Source: Rhynchonema sp. JSB1_4
Taxonomy: Eukaryota; Nematoda; Chromadorea; Monhysterida; Xyalidae
NCBI GenBank assembly: GCA_030248065.1
Contig: JASAMV010009032.1
Coordinates: 18,328 to 82,327, forward strand
Direction of reading: 5' to 3'
Length of the DNA: 64,000 nucleotides
Numbering within the stretch: the stretch's first letter is position 1; each line of letters starts with the position of its first letter. Positions 50,520-59,372 of the stretch are shown in pieces. The position numbers were made by a program, and so were the translations under genes. The notes under the pieces are model-generated. The model did no database searches. It was not told the DNA's origin and saw nothing but the letters and a program-made list of their open reading frames with translations.

Positions 50520-50950
50520 CCTATACTTGCGGGCCGGAAAAAACCGTTTTTTTCGAAAGAAAACCGAAAACCGTTTTTTTCCGAGACCCGGAAAAATACG
50601 TTTTTATATTTCCGGAAATTTTTCCAAGTGGCTGCTTTTGGAAAAAAACGGGTTTTTCCAACCATTTCCGAGATATTTTCCAAGGTTGCGAGAGGATCTT
50701 GTCAAAACCAATGTAAATCAGTACTAAACAGTTCAAAATGAGCACTTTTTAATCTCCAAGTGCATTTTTAGCCTGTTTCAGGCCCTTTCCCGACGAAATT
50801 TTCTCCAAAATAGGCGTTTTTGGACCATGGGTATCCTTAAGTACTGGAAAAATATTTGGAAAAATACGGTTTTTTTCGGAAAAAACGGTTTTTTTCGAAA
50901 AAAAACGGTTTCTTTCCAAAAATATATTTTGCCAGAACACAGGGAAAAAC
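50520..50950. repeat. AAACCGTTTTTT-type foldback repeat
   Basis: Many variants of AAAACCGTTTTTT and GGAAAAATACG in alternating orientation occur at 50530-50680 and 50845-50925, separated by unique sequence. The composition resembles the aph-1 intron element (30146) and 62210-62600. Ends and target duplication were not resolved. Confidence 0.55.
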
Positions 50951-51537
50951 GCTGGAAGCAGCGACTATTTGTTGATTTTATTGACTTCGACTTGATGACA
51001 TGCTCCGTGTGTTGACGAAAACAAACAGCCATGTGGGTTAGCCATAGCTAACTGGGCACATCAGGCAGGCACATCAGGAAACAGGTTTTGGCGCCGCAGC
51101 CTGTTGATCTGGAACTAGTGTAGTGCGTGGTGGCCGGGTGACTAATTTAGAAACATAAGAAACATAAGGAACATAAAGAAAGAAAAAATACTCGGAGAGG
51201 AAAAAACGAAAAGAATGGAAAAGAAATGAAATAGATAAATAAAAAAATGGGGGAAAACGAGCAAAAACTTTTTCCCACCTACGTATGTATACTCACGGAG
51301 GACGAAATGACGTCAACTTATGGCAGTCACACACAATCACGCAGGTGGGCGCAGCGCAGATGACAAAAAGAGAAACTAATAATCACAGCTCGGGTGTCTC
51401 CCGAGAGATATTCACAAGATCGCACAATGTCCTAACGGGATTACGATCACGCACTGAATAGCCTACGGCGCTTTTGTCAGGCCAATAACTTTTTAACGAG
51501 TTCCCTTGAGATATAAGATCTAAATTAGACAAACAAT
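50951..51537. other. Spacer, partly purine-rich
   Basis: 51150-51270 is a purine-rich run with repeated GAAACATAAG-like units. No gene supported. Confidence 0.35.
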
Positions 51538-52048
51538 GCGCTCTCTTAACAGGGTACACTATTTTTTGATGCTGGCTCGTTGTTAGGTACGGCGCTCTGG
51601 CGGCATATTGTAGGTATATTATTGAGTTCGGTCTGTTTGTTGGCTTTAGGAGATCATTTTGCGCTTGTATCACTTCTGGCTTCGCAATCTTATCAGAATG
51701 TGCCTTGTTTTATGAGATGTTTCGACAGTGTATTACCAGTGTTTCAGTGCCCAGAAAAAATTTTTTAAAGCCTTGAAAATTTGATTTTTTGAAGGCTAAG
51801 ACCACCTGTAACGAGCTTGACTCTTTAATGTATCCCATATTTCTACTATTGAATGAAGTTCGCTCAGTAAAATCTACCCCAATCTGTTGAAACTCTCAAT
51901 TTTGAGACCAATTTGTCTGAATATCTCAACCGACATTAGTCACCCTGCTGTCTTCATTTGACAAGATGCCACGTGGATCTGGCGTCAATACTGGGCTTAG
52001 AGTGGAACAGCAACAACCACTGTATCGCAATATCAATACTCAATTTGT
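51538..52048 (+). pseudogene. Inverted pseudogenic copy of the fragment at 47330-47852
   Basis: Reading plus, this matches the minus strand of 47330-47852 in the same order: a hydrophobic-coding part starting GCGCTCTCTTAACAG, then a non-coding stretch, then the VTLLSPFDK-coding part. The second part is about 90% identical and the first about 75%. A single-base deletion near 51935 (CTCAACCGAC where the other copy has CTCAAACCGAC) breaks the reading frame. Identity stops at about 52048, so the downstream PPSPGQP part was not copied or was lost. Confidence 0.7.
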
Positions 52049-52690
52049 TTTTTGTGTGTATCTTGCGTCAGCAAGCGATTTTTGGGGTTTTAACGCGTGA
52101 AATGGTCTGTTTTGTTGCTTACCGGAGTCAAGAAGTCATTTCGCACGGGTGCTTATGTCCCAGGTCACAATTTTTCTAGCCAAGCGCACACCATAAGCCG
52201 ATTAACTAGCCGGCTAACCCGTCAACCCTCGTGCCCAGCGACACAGTTGCACTGAAGCCCACTTTCCGAGTTCTGTTTTTTTTACCTCAAACCCGCGTGT
52301 CGTGCTTGCGCGAGGTGGGAATAATAACGGTTGGCTATGGGGTTTGGCATGTACAGCGTGAGCCAACAAGCTGTGTAGTTCCTGGGGAAGAGGGCCCCCT
52401 CGCGTACGCTATCTCTCTCCGCGTCAGGGGGTTTTTACTCGTCATTTAGCCGTCATTGACGAATAAAAATTTAGACCAGTTCGTCACCTGGTCGTCACAG
52501 CAGAAGTTTTCCTTTGGCCTTTGTGTTATTAAGTCAGTTTCTGGCTTAAAATACTCAAAAAAAGTTTTCCCGCTGCGCGCGAATTTGTGCACCACTTCAC
52601 ACATTCTGAGGGTTCGGAGCTGAATCTGGTTGCGCAACGCAGTTTCGATTCGATGGTAAACAAGGCTCTATTAGACAATTCACTCATGAT
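52049..52690. other. Spacer with no recognisable feature
   Basis: A partial hAT-like end (TGTGTAGTTCCTGGG) lies at about 52372-52386, similar to the ends of 50037-50441 but without a partner. No gene supported. Confidence 0.4.
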
Positions 52691-52698
52691 CATGATTA

Positions 52699-53144
52699 TG
52701 GGTGGGCACAGCACAATACCCAATACCAATACCAGTGTTTGGTATTGGTGTTGGGTCTAACTCTGGTATTGGGTATTGGTATTGAAGCTGGACTGGTATT
52801 GGGCTTGCCTAGGTATTGGGTCAAAACCAATACCCAATACTAACCCAGAAAAACCCAATACCAAACCAATACCAAACCCAATACCTGACTCAAAACCCAA
52901 TACCAAACCGATGCGAAACCCAATACGAGATCAAAAACCCAATACCAAACCAATACTAACACCAATACCAACACCAACCCAATACCAATACCAACCCAAT
53001 ACCAAACCCAATACCAGACACTTCAGTAGCATTGATTTGGTATTTGGTATTGGGTCTCGCTCAGTATTGGTATTGGTCTTGGGTATTGGTACAGGGCCGG
53101 TATTGGTATTGGCTGTCAAAAGTGGTATTGTGCCCAGGCCTAAT
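52699..53144. mobile_element. Foldback element filled with GGTATTGGTATTGGG repeats
   Basis: The ends share GGGCAC and CAATACC blocks in inverted orientation, and CATGATTA flanks both sides (52691-52698 and 53145-53152). Nearly the whole interior is built of (CCCAATACCAA)n and its complement in two main opposing blocks. It looks like a hAT-type element whose sub-terminal motif has expanded into a simple repeat. Confidence 0.65.
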
Positions 53145-53929
53145 CATGATTACTCTTTCGTTGTCAACTGCTAACACGGATAGTGCCAATAACGGTAGTT
53201 AACCTGTAAAAAATCGCGCAAGGTGCGATTTTGTCTTAACTTATGCCCTTGTTTTTTTTAAAACAGCAGTTTTTGTCCAAGTGACGAATAAAATTGCCCT
53301 GTAACGAATAAAAGTTCGGCCCAATCCGTCACTGACGAATAACCAAATTTACAAAAAAAAGGTTCCGGGTAACCTATCTCCCCCAATTTTCGTCAAAAAT
53401 AGGCAATTTTAGGCATAAAACATGCTCTTTAGGCGTAAATGGGCGATTCTGATTTTTACGTCAGGTCGTTAAAAACCGCCAAAATACCTTTTTGCAGGGA
53501 TTTTTTCCAAAACGGGTAATAGGTCAAATTTTGTACGTCAAAAAGAGACTTTTCCTGAAGTTGGGTCTTCCACCGTCCCCGCCTCGGGGTACACAATCGC
53601 CCCCTCCGAAAAAGGAAGTCAGAAAAGCCCAGAAGTCATTGTGCACTTGTGAGAAAATTTGAGATAATTTGGATATTGGACCACAACATCGACGAGGTAA
53701 CGGTAGTTACCCGAAGTACACCATGGTTGGAAGTTGAAACTAGACGGTGAATGATTGGGTGTCGGTGATATGTGCATGTGAACGACAGTGTGATGGGATG
53801 AGATGATTTGGGGGAAAAAAATTTTTTTTCTCAGGTGAAACATCACCAGGCTGGATTTAGTGATTTTTCCCTATACCTTGCGTGTTAAAAACGGGGTTTT
53901 TGGTGTGAGCGCGTGTGACTGGATTCTGA
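53145..53929. other. Spacer with repeat fragments
   Basis: 53340-53610 contains AAAATAGGCAATTTTAGGC and CCCCCTCCG units like those inside 50037-50441, so it is likely a decayed relative. No gene supported. Confidence 0.4.
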
Positions 53930-55045
53930 TGATGTTTTGATTGTTTTTGAGAGATAGTCCAGCCAGTACAAAACGCTGAAGATTTCAGCTTGATCCACCC
54001 TATAGAAAGGTATTTTTTGGCCACCCGAAAATCGGCGTGTCCGGCGCTCCCATTTTACTGCGCAGATCACAACTGAGCGAAGGAACCTGAATGGATCCGG
54101 GCAAGTCGTATATCGTTGGGTTCGGCTAGTGGTGGAGGCGTACGACATCTATGTCGCAAAAAATAATATCGCTTCTATCGTGAGGAAATGGCCGGTGATG
54201 TTTCACCGAATTAGTTGGTGGCGGACTAATGTTTCTGGTTGCTGGTGCGGTCGAGTGTGATTGATTTTGGCAGATGTTTTGATTGTTTTAGAGAGTAGGT
54301 GTAAAGGTTAACAACGTTTGAAAATTTCAGGTCGGTCCACCGTATGAAAAGGGGTTTTTGGGCCACCCAAAAATGGGTGAAATTTGGGTGTGCGGCCAGG
54401 TTTGCGATGGTGGTGTGGTTGAATGTTGATTGTGTTGGGCAATGTTTTGAGTGTTTTTGAGAGTAAGTCTGGAGGTTAAGAAGGTGTGAAAATTTGAGAT
54501 TGGTCCGCCCTACAAAAAGGGGTTTTTGGGCCACCCAAACATGGGTGAAATTTGGGTGCGAGGCTAGGTTTGGGAGGGTAGTGTGGTTGAATGTTGATTG
54601 TGTTGGGCAATGTTTTGAGTGTTTTTGAGAGTAAGTCTGGAGGTTAATGACGTGTTAAAATTTGAGATTGGTCCACCCTATGAAAAGGGGTTTTTGGGCC
54701 ACCCAAACATGGGTGAAATTTGGGTGCGAGGCTAGGTTTGCGATGGTGGTATGGTTGAATGTTGATTGTGTTGGGCAATGTTTTGAGTGTTTTTGAGAGC
54801 AAGTCTGGAGGTTAAGAAGGTGTGAAAATTTGAGATTGGTCCGCCCTATAAAAAAGGGTTTTTGGGCCACCCAAAAATGGGTCAAATTTGGGTGTGCGGC
54901 CAGGTTTGCGATGGTGGTATGGTTGAATGTTGATTGTGTGTGATTGTGTTGATTGTGAATGTGATTGGCCAATGTTTTGAGTGTTTTTGACAGTAAGTCT
55001 GGAGGTTAACAATGTGTGAAAATTTCAGATTGGTCATCGCTTGGG
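53930..55045. repeat. 168 bp tandem repeat with diverged leading copy
   Basis: The block AATGTTTTGAGTG recurs at 54441, 54609 and 54777 (period exactly 168) and at 54971 (after a TGTGATTG expansion). A variant lies at 54273 and a more diverged one at 53931. 168 is a multiple of three, and the minus strand stays open for stretches of about 100 codons with a 56-residue repeat (HFWVAQKPLFIG, NLKFSHLLNLQTYSQKHSKH). I see no start or splice sites, so a satellite is more likely than a protein. Confidence 0.85.
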
Positions 55046-55204
55046 CTGGTGAAAGTGGGACTTTAAAAGCCGTGTGGTGGTTGAATTTTTGCAAATGAAA
55101 AAAAAGAGATTGCAAAGTTTTTTTTTTGCTTTTTCCTCTTTTTCTTGAAAAAAATGGTGGTGAAAAAAAGAGGAAAAATGTAGTTATGGAGGAAAAAACA
55201 GGAA

Positions 55205-55370
55205 AAACTACAAAAGATTTGACCTGAAAAATTCGGGCCGGGCCGAGCTTTGGCCACCTCGGTCCGTGCCGGGCCGGAGATTTGTGGTCTCCGGCCGGGT
55301 CGGGCCGGCAAAACACGGCCCGATTGCGAACTGTGGCAATGGCCCGTTTCCGATCTCTGGTTGGAACCAA
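55205..55370. repeat. GGGCCGGGCCG foldback fragment
   Basis: Units like those inside the hAT MITE at 35304 run to a right end complementary to CCAGAGATCGGAAACGGGCC. A matching left-type end (CAGAGGTCGCAATCGGGCC) lies alone at about 56052. The intact boundaries are unclear. Confidence 0.5.
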
Positions 55371-55374
55371 AGAT

Positions 55375-55816
55375 TACCGTAAAACCTAAAATACAAGGGG
55401 TACCTTTTAGGGGGCTGTATTTTTTTCTGGGGGGCTGTATTTTTTCTGGGGGCTCTATTAGGGGGCTCTTTTAGGGGGCTGTATTTTGGGGTGGGGGCTC
55501 TATTTTTTAGGGGGCTGTATTTTTTTCTGGGGGGCTGTATTTTTTCTGGGGGCTCTATTGGGGGGGGCCCTTTTAGGGGGCTGTATTTTGGGGGGGGGGC
55601 TGTATTTTGAGGGGGGGGCTCTATTTTTTCACTGACCCCTTTTAGGGGGGCAGTGTTGGAAGTGGGGGGGGGGTTTGGGAAGGTAGCCCCCCCCAGTACA
55701 GTAGGTATCCCCCTCGCGTAGGTATCCCCCCCCTCCAGGGTACCTCCAACACTGTAGGGGGGCTGTATTTTGGGGGCTCTATTTGGGGGGGGGGCTCTAT
55801 TTTAGGGAATACGGTA
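55375..55816. mobile_element. MITE with CCGTA..CCTAAAATA ends and GGGGGCTGTATTTT array
   Basis: The left end CCGTAAAACCTAAAATACA and the complement of the right end (CCGTATTCCCTAAAATA) are each flanked by TA, as in mariner-type elements. The interior is an array of GGGGGCT(G/C)TATTTT units. A 104 bp hAT MITE has inserted at 55651. A similar right end (TATTTAGGGTTTTACGG then TA) occurs at about 60880-60898. Confidence 0.65.
55651..55754. mobile_element. 104 bp hAT-type MITE nested in 55375-55816
   Basis: The ends CAGTGTTGGAAGT and, on the minus strand, CAGTGTTGGAGGTACC are flanked by the 8 bp repeat TAGGGGGG (55643-55650 and 55755-55762). The interior has GGGGG runs and GTAGGTATCCCCC units. 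The target duplication is low-complexity, so it is less convincing than the others. Confidence 0.75.
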
Positions 55817-56496
55817 GGTGGGTCAAGCTAGCTGCTCGGCCCGGCCCGATGTCTGCAAAAATTGGGCACACCGACCCGAATGGGCGTCAAATGTAAAAAT
55901 GGTCCGAAACTCGTGCAGTGTGTTTGGTTTGTTTGGTTCAAAAAGGTGGTGTTTGGCCTTGATGTTGAGCTATGCGGGCTGGATCGGGCCGAAGGTCCAA
56001 ATTTTGGACAGGCCCGCCCTGATCGATTTTGAAAATGCACATGCCTGCCAGCAGAGGTCGCAATCGGGCCGGGTTTGGCCGGTCCGGCGTGGTCCGAATT
56101 TTTGGGTTAGATTTTTACCCGATTTTTGTCATAATTTTAGGTCTAAAAATGCCCATTTTGGGCCTAAAAATGCCAAAATGTCTACTTTAGGTTTAGGCAA
56201 AAGTTTGGGGAGATAGTGTACCTGGAGGGGGGATAGGGGGATAGTGTACCACCTGAGGGGGAGACAGCGTACCCGAAGGGGGGAACCCCCTCCCCCCCAG
56301 GAACTACACTGCTTTCAAGGAAAAAGTTTTCAGACTGACGAGTAGTGATCACTTCGAAATCGTCAGAAATTTTAGTATACTTGACAAAAGATCGAAATTT
56401 ATTCAGTAAAATAATTCACTTCAGAGGCTTCGGGTCGGTGTGCCCAATTTTTGCAGACTTGCGTTGCAATATTTCTATTGTCACAAATTAGTTAGA
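55817..56496. other. Spacer with transposon-end fragments upstream of the Cys/His gene
   Basis: Contains a lone hAT-like left end at about 56052 (CAGAGGTCGCAATCGG) and a right end at about 56295-56309 (CCAGGAACTACACTG), with AAAATGCC and GGGGGATAGTGTACC units between them. The gene starting at 56497 must have its promoter here or further upstream. Confidence 0.5.
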
Positions 56497-58769
56497 ATGC
56501 CGAAGAAGAAAAAAGGAGGTCGTTTGTCGAGATCCAGCGTCAGTAATAAAAAAAAGTATGATAAAGTTCGTCTGAAAGAGAAAAGGGATAACAAGTTGGA
56601 TGGAGACCGATTAACTGAAGGCAAAAAAACGGTTTGTTTGATTTGAGTTTTAGTTGGTTTTTTTTTTATTTCGTTATGTTTTGATTTTTCTTGCTTCAGA
56701 AACAACGAGACAACAATAACGGTGGCAATAAAAATGGTCAGAGAGACAAAATCAAGGACCGTGAAAGGTGGGATGAAAGTAGGAGTGAAGTCGAAAATGG
56801 ATCGGTTGGTGAATATATCAGTTTTTGTTTTGAATTCGTTGATCCTTCCTTTTTCTGTGGATTTATGCTTTTGGTTTGTGAATGTCGGAGTCGAATTTAT
56901 GTTTTTGTTTTGAATTTTTCGCTGATCTATATGCATTAAATTTTGGTTTGATCTGTGACTGCCGGCGTCGAATTTCTGTTTTAGGGCATGCAGTCCCTCG
57001 GTGGCACACTTCCCCGTCGAAAGAAAGATGACAAAATCATGACCAAACTAACGACGCATGATACAAATGTGTCAGCAAGCGCACTGTCTCCTGCGGCTGA
57101 GGTTGTTGTGTTTTTTATTTTTTTTGGCCGTTGAGGGCTGAGTAAAATGAACAAATTTTGCAGACAGTGGAACGATTGAATGTCGAGCGTTTGGAAATGA
57201 AAAGAACGCAACGATCGAGAAAACGTCCACCAGGTGAATCGAGACTGAAATGCTCCAAGAAACATCAGGAATTGTTGGCGTTGAGGAGGGTTAGTTCCAT
57301 TTTGCGTGTCTTTCGTTCATTTAGTTGGAGTTTTTTTGGGTTTTTGTTGTGTTACATTTCACTGGATAACCGAATTTTCATATGACTGGATAATATGGTT
57401 TCACGTTTTTTTTAGAACAGACGATGCAATGATGATGGCGGCGGGGCGTCTGAGTCGTCGGTGGATGAAGGTTCTGAAAATGTGTCAAGTGACATGATGT
57501 CAACAATTTCAGTGGAGGATATTGAAAATGTGAGTTACAGTGATAATTTCCGACATTTGGTTACATTACTTCACGGACTAACCGACGCACCTGGTGATGC
57601 ACCTTGTGACATTAGTTAGTTCAGTTCAGTGTAGTTCATTAATTTGTGTATGTAGCTACATTAATTCGCAGACTAACCGATGCACCTGATGACATTAGTT
57701 CAGGGATTAATCTGCGGATCGAGTTACATTAGTTCATAGACTAACTGACGGTCGTGGTGACATTAGTTCAGGGACTAATATGCGGATCTAGTTACATTAG
57801 TTCACAGACTAACCGACGTATCTGGTGATATAAGTTCAGGGATTAATCTGCGGATCTTGTTACATTAGTTCACAGACTAACCGACGTACCTGGTGACATC
57901 AGTTCAGGGATTAATTTGCGGATCTAGTTACATTAGTTCACATATTAGTCAACAATTTTAGTGGAGGATATTGAAAATGTGAGTATTGTTAGTTTATGGT
58001 TTATAATCGTTGTAGATGCACAACAGTTGTTTATTATTTGCGATTTGCCATTTTATGCACGTAGGTTTTTTCAGGGGAGACCGGAGAACGACGGCAGTGA
58101 CATGCGCCAGTCTTCAGTTGATGATGCTTCTAGTAGCGGCAGCGACGAAACTGACTTGGTGGAACAAGATGACGACACCGAGACCATAATTTCTGTGGAT
58201 AATACCGAAAAAGTAAAAACTATTTTACAGCTTTTGTACAATTTTCTCTCGTCTTTTGGACGTAGTTTTTGGACGTCTCAAACGTAATTTATGGACTCTT
58301 GACAGGTTTCCGATGGTACGAACGGAATGGTTGCATCACAAAGTGGCGCTGTGGGCGAAAACGTGGTTCGTGTGCGCGTTCTATAATGCTATGGTAGACA
58401 TTTTGTTTGAGATTGTTTTCAATATGAAAATTTTCAATCTGTTGCAGCCAATTGGACAACGTCGGAGACAGGGGGGCAGGGACAGGAAGATAAGACGCGG
58501 CCAGAAATCAAATGCTACTGTTAGCCAGAAGTCGTGGAATGAAACGGAGAAGAGTAGAAAGCTGAAACAGGTAATGGCTGTGGTTTACTTCTGCTTGGGC
58601 TTGATAGTTGAGGTACTATGGTTAACGTATGTTATGAGCATATTATTGTTATTATTATACTGTGACAGCAGTTAGTTTTGCTCGTTTCGCCTTGTTTTCA
58701 CAGATGGGCGGGGTGCCAGGCCTCGTCGGTGCGAATACCTCTGGCCAATTGATTTGCAAAGAGGATTAG
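56497..58769 (+). CDS. Basic/acidic nuclear-type protein, probable 5' part of the Cys/His-module gene
   Basis: Eight consecutive phase-0 exons: 56497-56631, 56700-56804, 56985-57101, 57164-57289, 57416-57529, 58075-58212, 58306-58365, 58448-58570. ATG 56497 starts MPKKKKGGRLSRSSVSNKKK, a very basic nuclear-localisation-like segment. Exon 4 adds KRTQRSRKRPPGESRLKCSKKH. Exons 5-7 are Ser/Asp/Glu-rich (SVDEGSENVSS, SSSGSDETDLVEQDDD). Exon 8 is again basic (GQRRRQGGRDRKIRRGQ). This alternation resembles chromatin or RNA-associated proteins, but no family is recognised. An exon from 58704 either ends at TAG 58767 or, using the GTCGGT donor after 58724, continues. Exon 8 is also phase-compatible with the Cys/His exon at 59373, so this may be the N-terminal half of one large protein. 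Five of the eight donors begin GTT. Confidence 0.6.
57541..57985. repeat. ~65 bp intronic minisatellite with TTAGTTC..ACTAACC dyads
   Basis: About six units of the form TACATTAGTTCACAGACTAA, CCGACG, GGTGACATTAGTTCAGGGA, TTAATCTGCGG fill the intron after the exon ending 57529; spacing is 63-69 bp. TTAGT..ACTAA in each unit is a small palindrome. The array ends with a copy of the preceding exon's last 20 or so bases plus its splice donor (about 57951-57984). Related units recur at 58805-58920, 59217-59290 and 63140-63310. Confidence 0.85.
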
Positions 58770-59372
58770 TCTGGATTAGTATGTGAATTAGTATGTGAAT
58801 ATGGTCACATTAGTTCACGGACTAACCGACGCACGTGGTAACATTAGTTCAATGACTAATTTGTGTATCTGGTTACATTAGTTCGCAGTTTAACCAATGC
58901 ACTTGGTGACATTAGTTCGGGCACCTCTGTAGCTGGGGGGGCTTAGTGGGGGTCCTCCCTATGTGCAGTAGGTAGATAGGTTGACACTCCATCCTGCTAC
59001 AGTAGGTAGGTTGCCGCCCGGCGGCTGGTACAGTATTGGTATTTTTCGCACCAAATAGGCAAAAAAAATGGCACGCGCGAAATTACCCTTTGGAGTGCCT
59101 TTTCATCAATGTTTAGACCTAAAAAAAGTGTCTCCCTTCCCCCTAGCTCGGCCGGTACAGTAGGTAGGTTGCGGTCCCGCCTGGGTAGCTACACCACTGT
59201 CGGGGACCACTTTGCGTATCTAGTCACATTAGTTCACAGACTAACTGACGCACCTGATGATATTAGTTCAGGGATTAATCTGGGCATCTATTTGGACTAG
59301 TTGATGATGGATATTAGGTGTGAAGTTTATTTATGATACTAGTAGTCAACGTTGGTGTTTTTTTGACTAAAG
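58725..59372. other. Intron or intergenic gap before the first Cys/His module
   Basis: Holds further TTAGTTC..ACTAACC units (58805-58920 and 59217-59290). Between them are simple repeats of the TACAGTAGGTAGGTTG type. No exon recognised. Whether it is an intron or separates two genes is unresolved. Confidence 0.5.

Noticed and set aside
55375..55816. Possible G-quadruplex or regulatory G-rich island
   Set aside because: The G runs are explained by MITE-derived GGGGGCTGTATTTT arrays with identifiable element ends; no independent evidence of function.
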